From contig CAZINW010000049.1 in the NCBI GenBank assembly GCA_964540765.1, positions 1-13,412 of the forward strand: a stretch of DNA of 13,412 bases, written 5' to 3'. How positions within the stretch are numbered: position 1 is the first letter of the stretch; every line of letters starts with the position of its first letter. Below, piece by piece: positions 1 through 6,142 of the stretch. This DNA is from CAZJLN01 sp964540765 (lineage in GTDB: Bacteria > Chloroflexota > Anaerolineae > Anaerolineales > Anaerolineaceae). Under the pieces are notes generated by a model that ran no database searches, was not told where the DNA came from, and was given only the letters and a program-made list of their open reading frames with translations. Made by a program: the position numbers and the translations under genes.

Positions 1-29
1 CGTTTTTCAACACTCTCCAATATCAACCC

Positions 30-57
30 TTGACAATACTATACCGATCGGTATAAT
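30..57 (+). promoter_or_regulatory. Sigma-70-type promoter of the TetR gene
   Basis: A perfect -35 box TTGACA (30-35) and a perfect -10 box TATAAT (52-57) are separated by 16 bp. The predicted transcription start lies at about 64-65, which coincides with the A of the ATG at 65, so the transcript is probably leaderless. The spacer and the -10 box contain the operator palindrome at 40-55, so a bound repressor would block RNA polymerase. Confidence 0.85.
40..55. promoter_or_regulatory. Operator palindrome 1 (TetR autoregulation)
   Basis: TATACCGATCGGTATA is a perfect 16-bp palindrome lying between the -35 and -10 boxes and overlapping the latter. The same 7-bp arms recur at 745-760 before the GH13 gene. 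Palindromes of this size overlapping the promoter of a TetR-family gene are typical autoregulatory sites; binding by this particular protein is inferred. Confidence 0.85.
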
Positions 58-64
58 AAACCCC

Positions 65-631
65 ATGAACAATCATGAGAAATTGCTTGCGGTTGCACTT
101 GACCTCTTCTCAGCACGCGGATATGATGCGGTGGGCATTCAGGAAATCGTTGACGCTGCCGGCGTGACCAAACCCACGCTCTACCATTACTTCATCAGCA
201 AGCGCGGACTGCTGCAAGCCTTGCTTGAGCATGGATTTGCGCCTTTACAGTCTGATCTGCAGACCAGCGCCGCCTACCAGGGTGACCTGACTTTAACCCT
301 GGAGAAAGTCATCCGCACGTATTTCCAGTTTGCACAAAAAAATCCTGCCTTCTACCGTCTGCAACTGGGAATGGCTTTCGCACCGGTTGAGAGTGACTCA
401 TACCAGGCGGTGGCATCTTTCAGCAAAATCCAAATAAACCTGCTCGAAAAACTCTTCAGCGAAGCCAGCCGTGATCATGGCAATATGCGTGGCAGAGCCC
501 CGGCTTATGCCGCCACCTTCTTTGGCATGATCAATACTTACATCAGCCTGGCTCTCGAACAGCAAATCGAACTCGACAATGCATTGATTTACAGGGCACA
601 GCAGCAATTTATGCATGGCATCTTCTCATAA
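65..631 (+). CDS. TetR/AcrR-family transcriptional repressor
   Basis: A 188-residue one-component DNA-binding regulator. The N-terminal TetR helix-turn-helix is clear at about residues 24-46 (GIQEIVDAAGVTKPTLYHYF), followed by the usual SKRGLLQALLEH helix. The rest is a helical ligand-binding and dimerisation domain too variable to predict an inducer. The length is normal for the family. No Shine-Dalgarno sequence precedes the ATG; a consensus -10 box ends 7 nt upstream, so translation probably starts on a leaderless mRNA. The gene carries a palindromic operator in its own promoter and an almost identical one lies before the downstream GH13 gene 151 nt away on the same strand. The simplest reading is an autoregulated repressor of the glucosidase, released by a sugar or related ligand (inferred). 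Confidence 0.95.
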   Translation: MNNHEKLLAVALDLFSARGYDAVGIQEIVDAAGVTKPTLYHYFISKRGLLQALLEHGFAPLQSDLQTSAAYQGDLTLTLEKVIRTYFQFAQKNPAFYRLQLGMAFAPVESDSYQAVASFSKIQINLLEKLFSEASRDHGNMRGRAPAYAATFFGMINTYISLALEQQIELDNALIYRAQQQFMHGIFS

Positions 632-705
632 CAAAAAGGAATCTAAACAGCCACTTAGTCGGAAGTGAACTCAGGATTTTACCTGGCTCAAGCCCTATAT
701 TCAGC

Positions 706-733
706 CATTCCTTTTTTGGAATGACTTTATTTT
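706..733 (+). terminator. Possible weak terminator after the TetR gene
   Basis: A short inverted repeat, CATTCC (706-711) and GGAATG (718-723) around a six-T loop, is followed by a T-rich stretch (TTTATTTT). The stem is only 6 bp and the tail is broken by A residues, so it is at best a weak intrinsic terminator separating the TetR gene from the GH13 promoter. Confidence 0.3.
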
Positions 734-762
734 GCAAACATGACTATACCGCACGGTATATC
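732..762 (+). promoter_or_regulatory. Probable promoter of the GH13 gene
   Basis: A -10-like TATATC (757-762) sits at the same offset from the operator palindrome (745-760) as the TATAAT of the TetR promoter does from its own palindrome. The best -35 candidate is TTGCAA (732-737), which gives a long 19-bp spacer, so the promoter may be weaker than the TetR one. Transcription would start at about 769, leaving a leader of about 14 nt. Confidence 0.5.
745..760. promoter_or_regulatory. Operator palindrome 2 upstream of GH13
   Basis: TATACCGCACGGTATA has the same 7-bp arms (TATACCG / CGGTATA) and 2-bp centre spacing as the palindrome in the TetR promoter, differing only in the central dinucleotide (CA instead of AT). 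It overlaps the likely -10 element of the GH13 gene, which argues for shared repression by the TetR protein. Confidence 0.82.
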
Positions 763-782
763 GAAATGGAAATGGTGTTTTA

Positions 783-2144
783 ATGTCAGATTGGATCAAT
801 CACACAGTTTTTTATCATATCTACCCTCTGGGTGCACTGGGCGCCCCTCACAGCAATGATCTTTCATCAGCGCCGATCAACCGCCTGGGGCAGGTCCATT
901 CCTGGTTGGATCACATCCAATCGCTGGGCGCCAATGCGCTTTACCTCGGACCGCTCTTTGAATCCACTGCGCATGGCTACGACACCGTCAATTATTACGA
1001 AGTGGATCGGCGCCTTGGCACGCGTGCGGATTTGCGTGCGCTCAGTGACGAATTACATGCCCGTGGCATGCGCCTGGTACTGGATGGAGTGTTCAATCAC
1101 GTCGGGCGTGATTTTTGGGCATTTAAAGATCTGCTTGCCAACGGCAGCGCCAGTCCCTATCAGGACTGGTTCGCCAATCTGCGCTTTGATGGACGCAGTC
1201 CCTATGGCGATCCCTTCATCTACGAAGCCTGGAACGGTCACTACAGCCTGGTCAAACTCAACCTTGAAAACCCCTCCGTGCGTGAGCATCTCTTCAATGC
1301 CATCCGCATGTGGGCGGAAGAACTCGGCATTGACGGGCTGCGTCTGGATGCTGCGGATGTGCTCAGCTTCAGCTTTCTAAAAGCGCTTGCTGCCTTTTGC
1401 CACCAGTTCAGGGAGGATTTCTGGCTGATGGGCGAGGTCATCCATGGGGATTACCGCCAGTGGGTCAACCAGGAGACTCTTGATTCAGTTACCAATTATG
1501 AACTTTACAAGGGATTATATTCCAGCCACAATGATCACAATTACTTTGAGCTGGCATACTCACTGAAGCGCCAGTTTGCCAGCGGTGGAATTTACGAAGG
1601 TCAGCATCTCTATAATTTTTTGGACAACCACGACGTCAACCGCATCGCAAGCCAGGTCACCAACCTGGCACACCTTTTCCCCCTTCACCTGCTGCTGTTC
1701 ACCATCCCGGGCATTCCGTCCATTTATTATGGCAGTGAGTTTGGCATCCTGGGTGAAAAAATCAGTTGGGATGACCGCCCGCTGCGTCCTTACTTTGACC
1801 TGCCGGCGCTGCAATCAAACAGCCCGCAGCCTGATTTGCACAGCACCATAGCCCATCTTTCCGCCATCCGCTCGGGCTCCCCCGCCTTGCAGCTTGGAGA
1901 TTACCAAGAGCATCTCGTCGCCCCCCAGCAGTTCGCCTTCACGCGCACGTACAGGGATGATTGCGTGCTTGTTGTGGTTAACAGCAGCTCTGAAGTTCAG
2001 ACGGTCGAACTGCGCTTGCCCGATCTTGCAGATACCGCCCTTAAAGACCTGTTGAATCCAGGCGAGCACTTCAGCATAAAGAACCATCATCTTAACCTGC
2101 CCTTGACCCCCTGCTGGGGTCGGGTCCTACAACTAAATCAGTGA
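783..2144 (+). CDS. GH13 alpha-amylase-family glucoside hydrolase/transferase
   Basis: A 453-residue (beta/alpha)8-barrel enzyme acting on alpha-glucans or oligosaccharides. All four GH13 conserved regions are visible: region I DGVFNHVG (101-108), region II GLRLDAAD (185-192, nucleophile D189, R187), region III GEV (general acid/base E218) and region IV FLDNHD (279-284, with H283 and D284). It should therefore be catalytically competent. There is no signal peptide and no N-terminal carbohydrate-binding domain, so it is a short cytoplasmic enzyme with a small C-terminal beta domain after about residue 355. Exact specificity (alpha-amylase, maltodextrin glucosidase, cyclomaltodextrinase, sucrose or trehalose conversion) cannot be read from the sequence. 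Ribosome-binding sequence is weak (GGAAATGG). It lies 151 nt downstream of the TetR gene and carries the same operator, so substrate-dependent derepression is likely. Confidence 0.92.
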   Translation: MSDWINHTVFYHIYPLGALGAPHSNDLSSAPINRLGQVHSWLDHIQSLGANALYLGPLFESTAHGYDTVNYYEVDRRLGTRADLRALSDELHARGMRLVLDGVFNHVGRDFWAFKDLLANGSASPYQDWFANLRFDGRSPYGDPFIYEAWNGHYSLVKLNLENPSVREHLFNAIRMWAEELGIDGLRLDAADVLSFSFLKALAAFCHQFREDFWLMGEVIHGDYRQWVNQETLDSVTNYELYKGLYSSHNDHNYFELAYSLKRQFASGGIYEGQHLYNFLDNHDVNRIASQVTNLAHLFPLHLLLFTIPGIPSIYYGSEFGILGEKISWDDRPLRPYFDLPALQSNSPQPDLHSTIAHLSAIRSGSPALQLGDYQEHLVAPQQFAFTRTYRDDCVLVVVNSSSEVQTVELRLPDLADTALKDLLNPGEHFSIKNHHLNLPLTPCWGRVLQLNQ

Positions 2145-2149
2145 AATGT

Positions 2150-2181
2150 GGAAAAACTGTTGTTTTCCTTTAAGATTTTCG
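2150..2181. terminator. Possible bidirectional terminator between convergent genes
   Basis: The 43-nt gap between the stop codons of the GH13 gene (+) and the methyltransferase gene (-) contains GGAAAA (2150-2155) and TTTTCC (2163-2168), a 6-bp A/T-rich stem with a 7-nt loop, followed by TTTAAGATTTT. The position suits a shared terminator, but the stem is weak. Confidence 0.35.
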
Positions 2182-2187
2182 TCGATT

Positions 2188-2940
2188 TCAGCTTCGCCCG
2201 CTCTTCTCGACGACCCAGAAATGCGACAACCCAAATACCCGCAGAGGCGTTTTCTCCAGTGCCTGAAGAAACCCGCGCAGCAGCTTTCCAAGCCTGGGCC
2301 AGCGGCTGATGATATTGTCATAAGCGCCGAACAAAATCCTGCACTCAACAAATCTGACCGGCAGCCCCTCAAACAGCCGGGTCAGGTCCTGCCTTGTATA
2401 GATTTCCACATGGGGTGCCAGTCGGTCACGCCATGCTCTTGGCAGATAATTGACGAAGAATTTATTGCCAAAATGATACCTGCCGCGCCAGTAGATGCCA
2501 TGGGTTTCAAAGGGATAACCGCGGTTCGGGCAAAACAAGACGATCCTGCCCCCAGGCTTGAGTGCCCGCACCATTTCATGGACGACCGCAGCATCATCCT
2601 GCACATGCTCCAATACCTCGTGGCTCAGGATCAGGTCAAATTCAGCCCCAGCAAAAGGCAGGTACTCACAGGCAGCATTCACCACCAGCGGACTGAAGAC
2701 ACTGGTTTCCTTGACGCGGGGCAGTTCAATATCCAGCCCGACTACTTCGTTTGCCAGGGGCACCAGGTGCCTGACATACATGCCCACACCGCAGCCATTC
2801 ACCAGCACGCGCCCCTTCAACCTATCCCCGGCTGCCGCCGTGACCAAAGCCAGCCGGCGCTTTTGCCCCTCCCTCCAGACGTGTGAAGGTTCGCCCCGTT
2901 GGGCTGCCTTATCAAGATCTTCCGGTATCACATGTCCCAT
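2188..2940 (-). CDS. Class I SAM-dependent methyltransferase
   Basis: A 250-residue Methyltransf_11-type Rossmann-fold enzyme. The SAM-binding motif I is VLVNGCGVG (45-53), an acidic residue at D70 ends beta-2 (VVGLD), motif II is FDLILSHEVLEHV (101-113), and LKPGGRIVLFCPN (127-139) follows. The usual aspartate of motif I (VLD-GCG) is replaced (VLVNGCG), a variant that need not abolish SAM binding. The C-terminal half (HFGNKFFVNYLP, then YTRQDLTRLFEGL) is the substrate cap and does not identify the substrate; small-molecule or glycolipid O-methylation is a guess. A GGAAGG sequence lies about 16 nt before the ATG on the minus strand. It is convergent with the GH13 gene and lies 202 nt downstream of the thioredoxin-reductase-like gene on the same strand; co-transcription is uncertain. 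Confidence 0.9.
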   Translation of the reverse strand: MGHVIPEDLDKAAQRGEPSHVWREGQKRRLALVTAAAGDRLKGRVLVNGCGVGMYVRHLVPLANEVVGLDIELPRVKETSVFSPLVVNAACEYLPFAGAEFDLILSHEVLEHVQDDAAVVHEMVRALKPGGRIVLFCPNRGYPFETHGIYWRGRYHFGNKFFVNYLPRAWRDRLAPHVEIYTRQDLTRLFEGLPVRFVECRILFGAYDNIISRWPRLGKLLRGFLQALEKTPLRVFGLSHFWVVEKSGRS

Positions 2941-3037
2941 AAAATTGCTTCCAACCTTCCATTGTAATGACTGAGAAGCACCCTGCCAACTCAGGAAATT
3001 CGGGTTTCTTTTCCATTTTTACAGTTGGTCACTAATT

Positions 3038-3061
3038 TTACCCTTAAACAGCCATAGGCTG
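3038..3061 (-). terminator. Possible weak terminator after the reductase gene
   Basis: On the minus strand CAGCC-TAT-GGCTG (3061 to 3049) forms a 5-bp G/C-rich stem followed by TTTAAGGGTAAAATT. The position, about 80 nt downstream of the flavoprotein stop codon, fits a terminator, but the T-tract is interrupted. A second 6-bp inverted repeat in this gap (3083-3101, CCTGGT/ACCAGG) has no T-tract. Confidence 0.3.
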
Positions 3062-3142
3062 ACAATCGTCTGATCGTCAAGCCCTGGTTGGTTTTACCAG
3101 GAGGGGTTCTTTGATCATCTTTGTCTGGTTGCGTCAATCAAA

Positions 3143-4126
3143 TCATTTCGACCAATCGTAGCTCATCTGCTTGCGCCCGGTCAGGTACTTTTCAACGGCA
3201 ATGCCTGCCACCGCGCCCTCGCCGGCTGCGATGACAGCCTGTTTGATATGATTGCAGAGCACATCCCCGATGGCGAACACCCCCGGAATCTTTGTCTGGA
3301 ACTCCCGATTGACCATGATACAGCCTCTCTCGCTGAGATCGAGCTGCCCCTGCAGGAAATCCGTGATGGGCTGCCCACCCTGCAGGTAAATAAATGCCCC
3401 GCTTACAGGGAGGATCTGCTCACCCTTGCCCCGCCTGGCAAAGCGCACGAATTCAACATGATCCTTGCCACTGATCTCTCGCAGGCTGGCACTTTGATAA
3501 AGCATCACGTCGGGATTTTGCGACAGCTCCTCGATCAGATGCTGGGGCGCCTTCAATTCAGGCGTGGGACTGAGCAAATGCACCTTTTTTACAAATCTTG
3601 CCAGGTACAATGCCTCTTCAATGGTTTCATCGCTGCTGCCTGCCACCACAACCTCCTGGCTGCGAAAAAAAGCTGCATCGCAAACCGCGCAGTATGAAAC
3701 CCCGCGTCCAAGGAACTTCTCCTCACCCTTGACCAGCGTCTTGCGTCCCATCGATCCGGTCGCAATGATCACCGACCTGGCTGCATAGGTACTGGCATTG
3801 GCGAAGACGGTCTTGGTTTCAGACAACAAGTCAACGCCGATAACCCTGTCAGAAATGAATTGAGCCCCAAAAGTGCGTGCCTGGGTGCGCATGCGCTCCA
3901 GCAGCTCAGCGCCGCTGATCTCACCAAACCCCGGGTAATTGGCAATCTTCCCGGTGATACCCAGTGCACCCGCAGTTAAGCCCTTATCGATCACCAGCGT
4001 CTTCAAGCCCGCCCTTGCGGTGTAGATGGCAGCGGTTGCCCCTGCCGGTCCTCCACCAATAATGATGACATCATGGTTTTGATCAATATTATCTGTTTGG
4101 GGTATTGATCTCGTGTTAGTGTCCAT
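3143..4126 (-). CDS. Thioredoxin-reductase-like flavoprotein lacking NADPH motifs
   Basis: A 327-residue FAD disulfide oxidoreductase with the layout of low-Mr thioredoxin reductases. The FAD dinucleotide motif GGGPAG is at 24-29, the ATG motif at about 122-124, the redox-active CAVCD at 146-150, and the second FAD motif GVFAIGD at 282-288 followed by the family-typical QAVIAAGEGAVAG. The inserted pyridine-nucleotide domain is aberrant: the expected GGGxSA/GGGNTA is AGSSDE (162-167), and the HRRxxxR segment that holds the NADPH 2'-phosphate is replaced by LLSPTPELKAP. Electrons may therefore not come from NADPH; clostridial ferredoxin-dependent flavin thioredoxin reductases lose the same motifs. 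No thioredoxin gene is nearby. The start is the ATG at 4126 because AAAGGAG lies 5 nt before it; an in-frame ATG at 4141 has no ribosome-binding site. Confidence 0.9.
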   Translation of the reverse strand: MDTNTRSIPQTDNIDQNHDVIIIGGGPAGATAAIYTARAGLKTLVIDKGLTAGALGITGKIANYPGFGEISGAELLERMRTQARTFGAQFISDRVIGVDLLSETKTVFANASTYAARSVIIATGSMGRKTLVKGEEKFLGRGVSYCAVCDAAFFRSQEVVVAGSSDETIEEALYLARFVKKVHLLSPTPELKAPQHLIEELSQNPDVMLYQSASLREISGKDHVEFVRFARRGKGEQILPVSGAFIYLQGGQPITDFLQGQLDLSERGCIMVNREFQTKIPGVFAIGDVLCNHIKQAVIAAGEGAVAGIAVEKYLTGRKQMSYDWSK

Positions 4127-4131
4127 TTTCA

Positions 4132-4138
4132 CTCCTTT
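4132..4138 (-). promoter_or_regulatory. Ribosome-binding site fixing the reductase start
   Basis: AAAGGAG on the minus strand is 5 nt from the ATG at 4126, but lies downstream of the alternative ATG at 4141. It supports the shorter protein by 5 residues. Confidence 0.75.
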
Positions 4139-4153
4139 CATGCGTCCATTAAT

Positions 4154-4159
4154 ATTATA
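4154..4159 (-). promoter_or_regulatory. -10 box of the reductase gene
   Basis: A perfect TATAAT on the minus strand (4159 to 4154) would start transcription at about 4147, giving a leader of about 20 nt that holds the AAAGGAG ribosome-binding site. No good -35 is seen; CTTCCA at 4181-4176 with a 16-bp spacer is the nearest candidate. Confidence 0.55.
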
Positions 4160-4224
4160 TGATGCAGAAACAGACTGGAAGTTGCCTGTAGAAAGTCAGA
4201 GAGGGTGTTAATTTCCAAATTCCA

Positions 4225-4247
4225 GATGGTAAAATCAATATACCATC
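4225..4247. promoter_or_regulatory. Inverted repeat upstream of the thiolase gene
   Basis: GATGGTA (4225-4231) and TACCATC (4241-4247) form a perfect 7-bp inverted repeat around a 9-nt A/T-rich centre. It ends 5 nt before the thiolase Shine-Dalgarno sequence. It could be an operator for an unlinked regulator of fatty-acid or aromatic catabolism, or an RNA hairpin in the leader; the A/T-rich centre and symmetric arms favour a protein-binding site. Confidence 0.5.
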
Positions 4248-4252
4248 ATTTT

Positions 4253-4258
4253 GAGGAG
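4253..4258 (+). promoter_or_regulatory. Shine-Dalgarno sequence deciding the thiolase start
   Basis: GAGGAG lies 7 nt before the ATG at 4266. The longer reading frame from the TTG at 4251 would run through this site, so the ATG is the real start. Confidence 0.85.
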
Positions 4259-4265
4259 TCCTGAA

Positions 4266-5474
4266 ATGCCTGAAGCCGTGATTATTGACGCCATACGCAC
4301 CCCCATTGGCAACTTGGGAGGGTCACTCTCCAAAGTCCGCCCGGATGACCTGGCAGCCCTGGTCATTAAAGCGATCGTGGATCGCAACCACTTGAATCCT
4401 GCCATGATTGAAGAGGTTTATTTTGGCTGTGCCAACCAAGCTGGTGAAGACAACCGCAACGTTGCTCGCATGGCAGCCTTGCTGGCGGGGCTCCCAGTCA
4501 CGGTGCCAGCGCTGACGGTCAATCGTCTGTGCGCCTCAGGTCTGGCAGCGGTCAACCTGGCAGCTCGTGCCATCCATGCGGGGGACGGCGATGTCTTTAT
4601 TGCCGGTGGGGTGGAAAGCATGAGCCGCGCACCCTATGCCATGCCTAAGCCTGAAGGTGGCGGCAACTTGACCGCCTATGACACTGCTCTTGGCTGGCGC
4701 TTCATCAATCCCAATTTTGAAGCCAAATACGGAGTTGAGCCCATGGGTATGACTGCGGAAAATATTGCTGCTCAAACCGGCATCTGTCGTGAGGAACAGG
4801 ATGCTTTTGCTTATGAAAGCCATCGGCGTGCCATTGATGCCATTGATTCCGGCAAATTTGCTGAAGAGATCCTACCGGTTTCCATCCCGCAGCGCAAAGG
4901 TGACCCGCTTATCATGGGTACCGACGAACGCCCCCGCCGTGACACCAGTCTTGAATCCCTTGCCCGTCTCAAGCCTGCCTTTAAAGCAGATGGCAGCGTT
5001 ACTGCCGGTAATGCTTCCAGCCTCAACGATGGTGCCGCCGCACTGTTGGTGATGAGCGCTGAGCGTGCCAGGTCTCTGGGGTTTAAACCCCTGTTAAGGA
5101 TTGTCAGTGCAGCCGCGGCAGGCGTGCCACCGCGCATCATGGGTATGGGTCCTGTGTCGGCGACAATGAAAGCACTGCAGCGCGCCAACCTGACCATCCA
5201 GGATATTGCGTTGGCTGAGGTGAATGAAGCCTTTGCTGTCCAGGCGCTGGCTGTGATGCACGAGTTGGGTCTGGATCACGCGCGCACCAATGTCAACGGC
5301 GGTGCAGTAGCCTTGGGGCACCCGCTGGGTTGTTCCGGTGCGCGCATCCTCACGACCCTGCTGCATGAAATGCGCAGGCGTGCACCCGCGACACGTAAAC
5401 CTTTTTATGGACTGGCAACCCTTTGCGTTGGGGTCGGGCAGGGTGAAGCGACAATTGTCGAGTGGGTTGGATAA
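4266..5474 (+). CDS. Thiolase (acetyl-CoA C-acyltransferase), 3-oxoadipyl-CoA thiolase-like
   Basis: A 402-residue thiolase that cleaves or forms 3-oxoacyl-CoA using CoA or acetyl-CoA. The catalytic set is complete: nucleophile C89 in NRLCASG, H352 in GGAVALGHPLGCSG and acid/base C387 in LCVGVGQG, plus NEAF at 320-323. Length is normal for a thiolase II homotetramer subunit. The segments FGCANQAGEDNRNVARMA (53-70) and GWRFINP (143-149) are typical of PcaF-like 3-oxoadipyl-CoA thiolases, but related anaerobe acetyl-CoA acetyltransferases share them, so fatty-acid beta-oxidation or acetoacetyl-CoA turnover remain possible. It stands alone: no neighbouring hydratase, dehydrogenase or pca gene is seen. 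It is divergent from the reductase gene, and its stop codon lies only 14 nt from the stop of the convergent response regulator. The ATG at 4266 is chosen over the TTG at 4251 because of the GAGGAG site. Confidence 0.93.
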   Translation: MPEAVIIDAIRTPIGNLGGSLSKVRPDDLAALVIKAIVDRNHLNPAMIEEVYFGCANQAGEDNRNVARMAALLAGLPVTVPALTVNRLCASGLAAVNLAARAIHAGDGDVFIAGGVESMSRAPYAMPKPEGGGNLTAYDTALGWRFINPNFEAKYGVEPMGMTAENIAAQTGICREEQDAFAYESHRRAIDAIDSGKFAEEILPVSIPQRKGDPLIMGTDERPRRDTSLESLARLKPAFKADGSVTAGNASSLNDGAAALLVMSAERARSLGFKPLLRIVSAAAAGVPPRIMGMGPVSATMKALQRANLTIQDIALAEVNEAFAVQALAVMHELGLDHARTNVNGGAVALGHPLGCSGARILTTLLHEMRRRAPATRKPFYGLATLCVGVGQGEATIVEWVG

Positions 5475-5488
5475 ATTCGGGTTAACGG

Positions 5489-6142
5489 TTATGATCCAAT
5501 TTGCTCGGTATCTATGCCATGTTGAATGGCAATCACGGCTGCCTGGGTTCGGCTGGTCACATCCAATTTGGTAAAAATGGCAGATACATGATTGCGTACT
5601 GTCCCCTCTGAAAGATAGAGCGTTTCTGCAATTTCCATATTGTTGAACCCACGTGACAGCAAGCGTAGCACGTCCATTTCACGTTCAGTCAGCTTTTCAG
5701 CCAGGATGGATTTAGGCTGAGACTGACGGCTTGATACCTGGCTGAGAAGTTTGCCTGCCACATTGGGGTCGACAAAAGCTTTACCTTCCAGCGTCCCGCG
5801 AATGGCACGCATGATCTCTTCACGTGGGGTGTCCTTCAGCAGGTACCCGCTGGCACCCGCCCGGATGGCATCCACCACCCATTCGTCATCGTCATAGGTC
5901 GTCAGTACCAGCACTTTAACATTCGGGTGATGCGCCCTGATCTTGCGCGTGGCTTCAATCCCATTCATGCCAGGCATCTTTAAATCCATCAAGACCAGAT
6001 CGGGCGATTTTTCGAGCGTCATCTCAACAGCTTCTGCCCCGTCCGCAGCCGTCCCAACCACATCCACATCTTTTTCAAGCTTCAATAAGAGTTCCAGCCC
6101 ATCGCGGATCACCGCCTGGTCATCGCAAATCAACACTTTCAC
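5489..6142 (-). CDS. NarL/FixJ-family response regulator
   Basis: A 217-residue two-domain regulator. The receiver domain (1-120) has the acidic pair D7-D8, phospho-acceptor D53 in LVLMDLKMPGMNG, T81 and K103 in GYLLKD. The LuxR/GerE helix-turn-helix is at about 150-207 (LTEREMDVLRLLSRG, then LSEGTVRNHVSAIFTKL), joined by a Q/S-rich linker. Phosphorylation by the adjacent kinase should promote dimerisation and DNA binding. It starts with GTG, and the four bases GTGA overlap the TGA stop of the kinase gene, so the two are translationally coupled; AGGAG lies 7 nt upstream inside the kinase gene. The target genes are not shown; the divergent VTC-DUF4956-CotH operon next to the kinase promoter is a reasonable candidate. 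Confidence 0.95.
   Translation of the reverse strand: MKVLICDDQAVIRDGLELLLKLEKDVDVVGTAADGAEAVEMTLEKSPDLVLMDLKMPGMNGIEATRKIRAHHPNVKVLVLTTYDDDEWVVDAIRAGASGYLLKDTPREEIMRAIRGTLEGKAFVDPNVAGKLLSQVSSRQSQPKSILAEKLTEREMDVLRLLSRGFNNMEIAETLYLSEGTVRNHVSAIFTKLDVTSRTQAAVIAIQHGIDTEQIGS

Noticed and set aside
832..1380. 182-codon open frame on the + strand
   Set aside because: Out-of-frame shadow within the GH13 gene, whose four conserved regions are all in the other frame.
2105..2121. GACCCC-CTGCT-GGGGTC hairpin
   Set aside because: It lies inside the end of the GH13 coding region and is not followed by a T-tract, so it is not a convincing terminator.
2146..2886. 246-codon open frame on the + strand
   Set aside because: It lies opposite the methyltransferase gene, whose product has clear SAM-binding motifs; the + strand product shows no recognisable motif and no ribosome-binding site.
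3083..3101. CCTGGT / ACCAGG inverted repeat in the gap after the reductase gene
   Set aside because: The stem is 6 bp with no T-tract on either strand; too weak to call a terminator or operator.
3248..3697. 149-codon open frame on the + strand
   Set aside because: Antisense to the intact reductase-like gene and without any recognisable domain.
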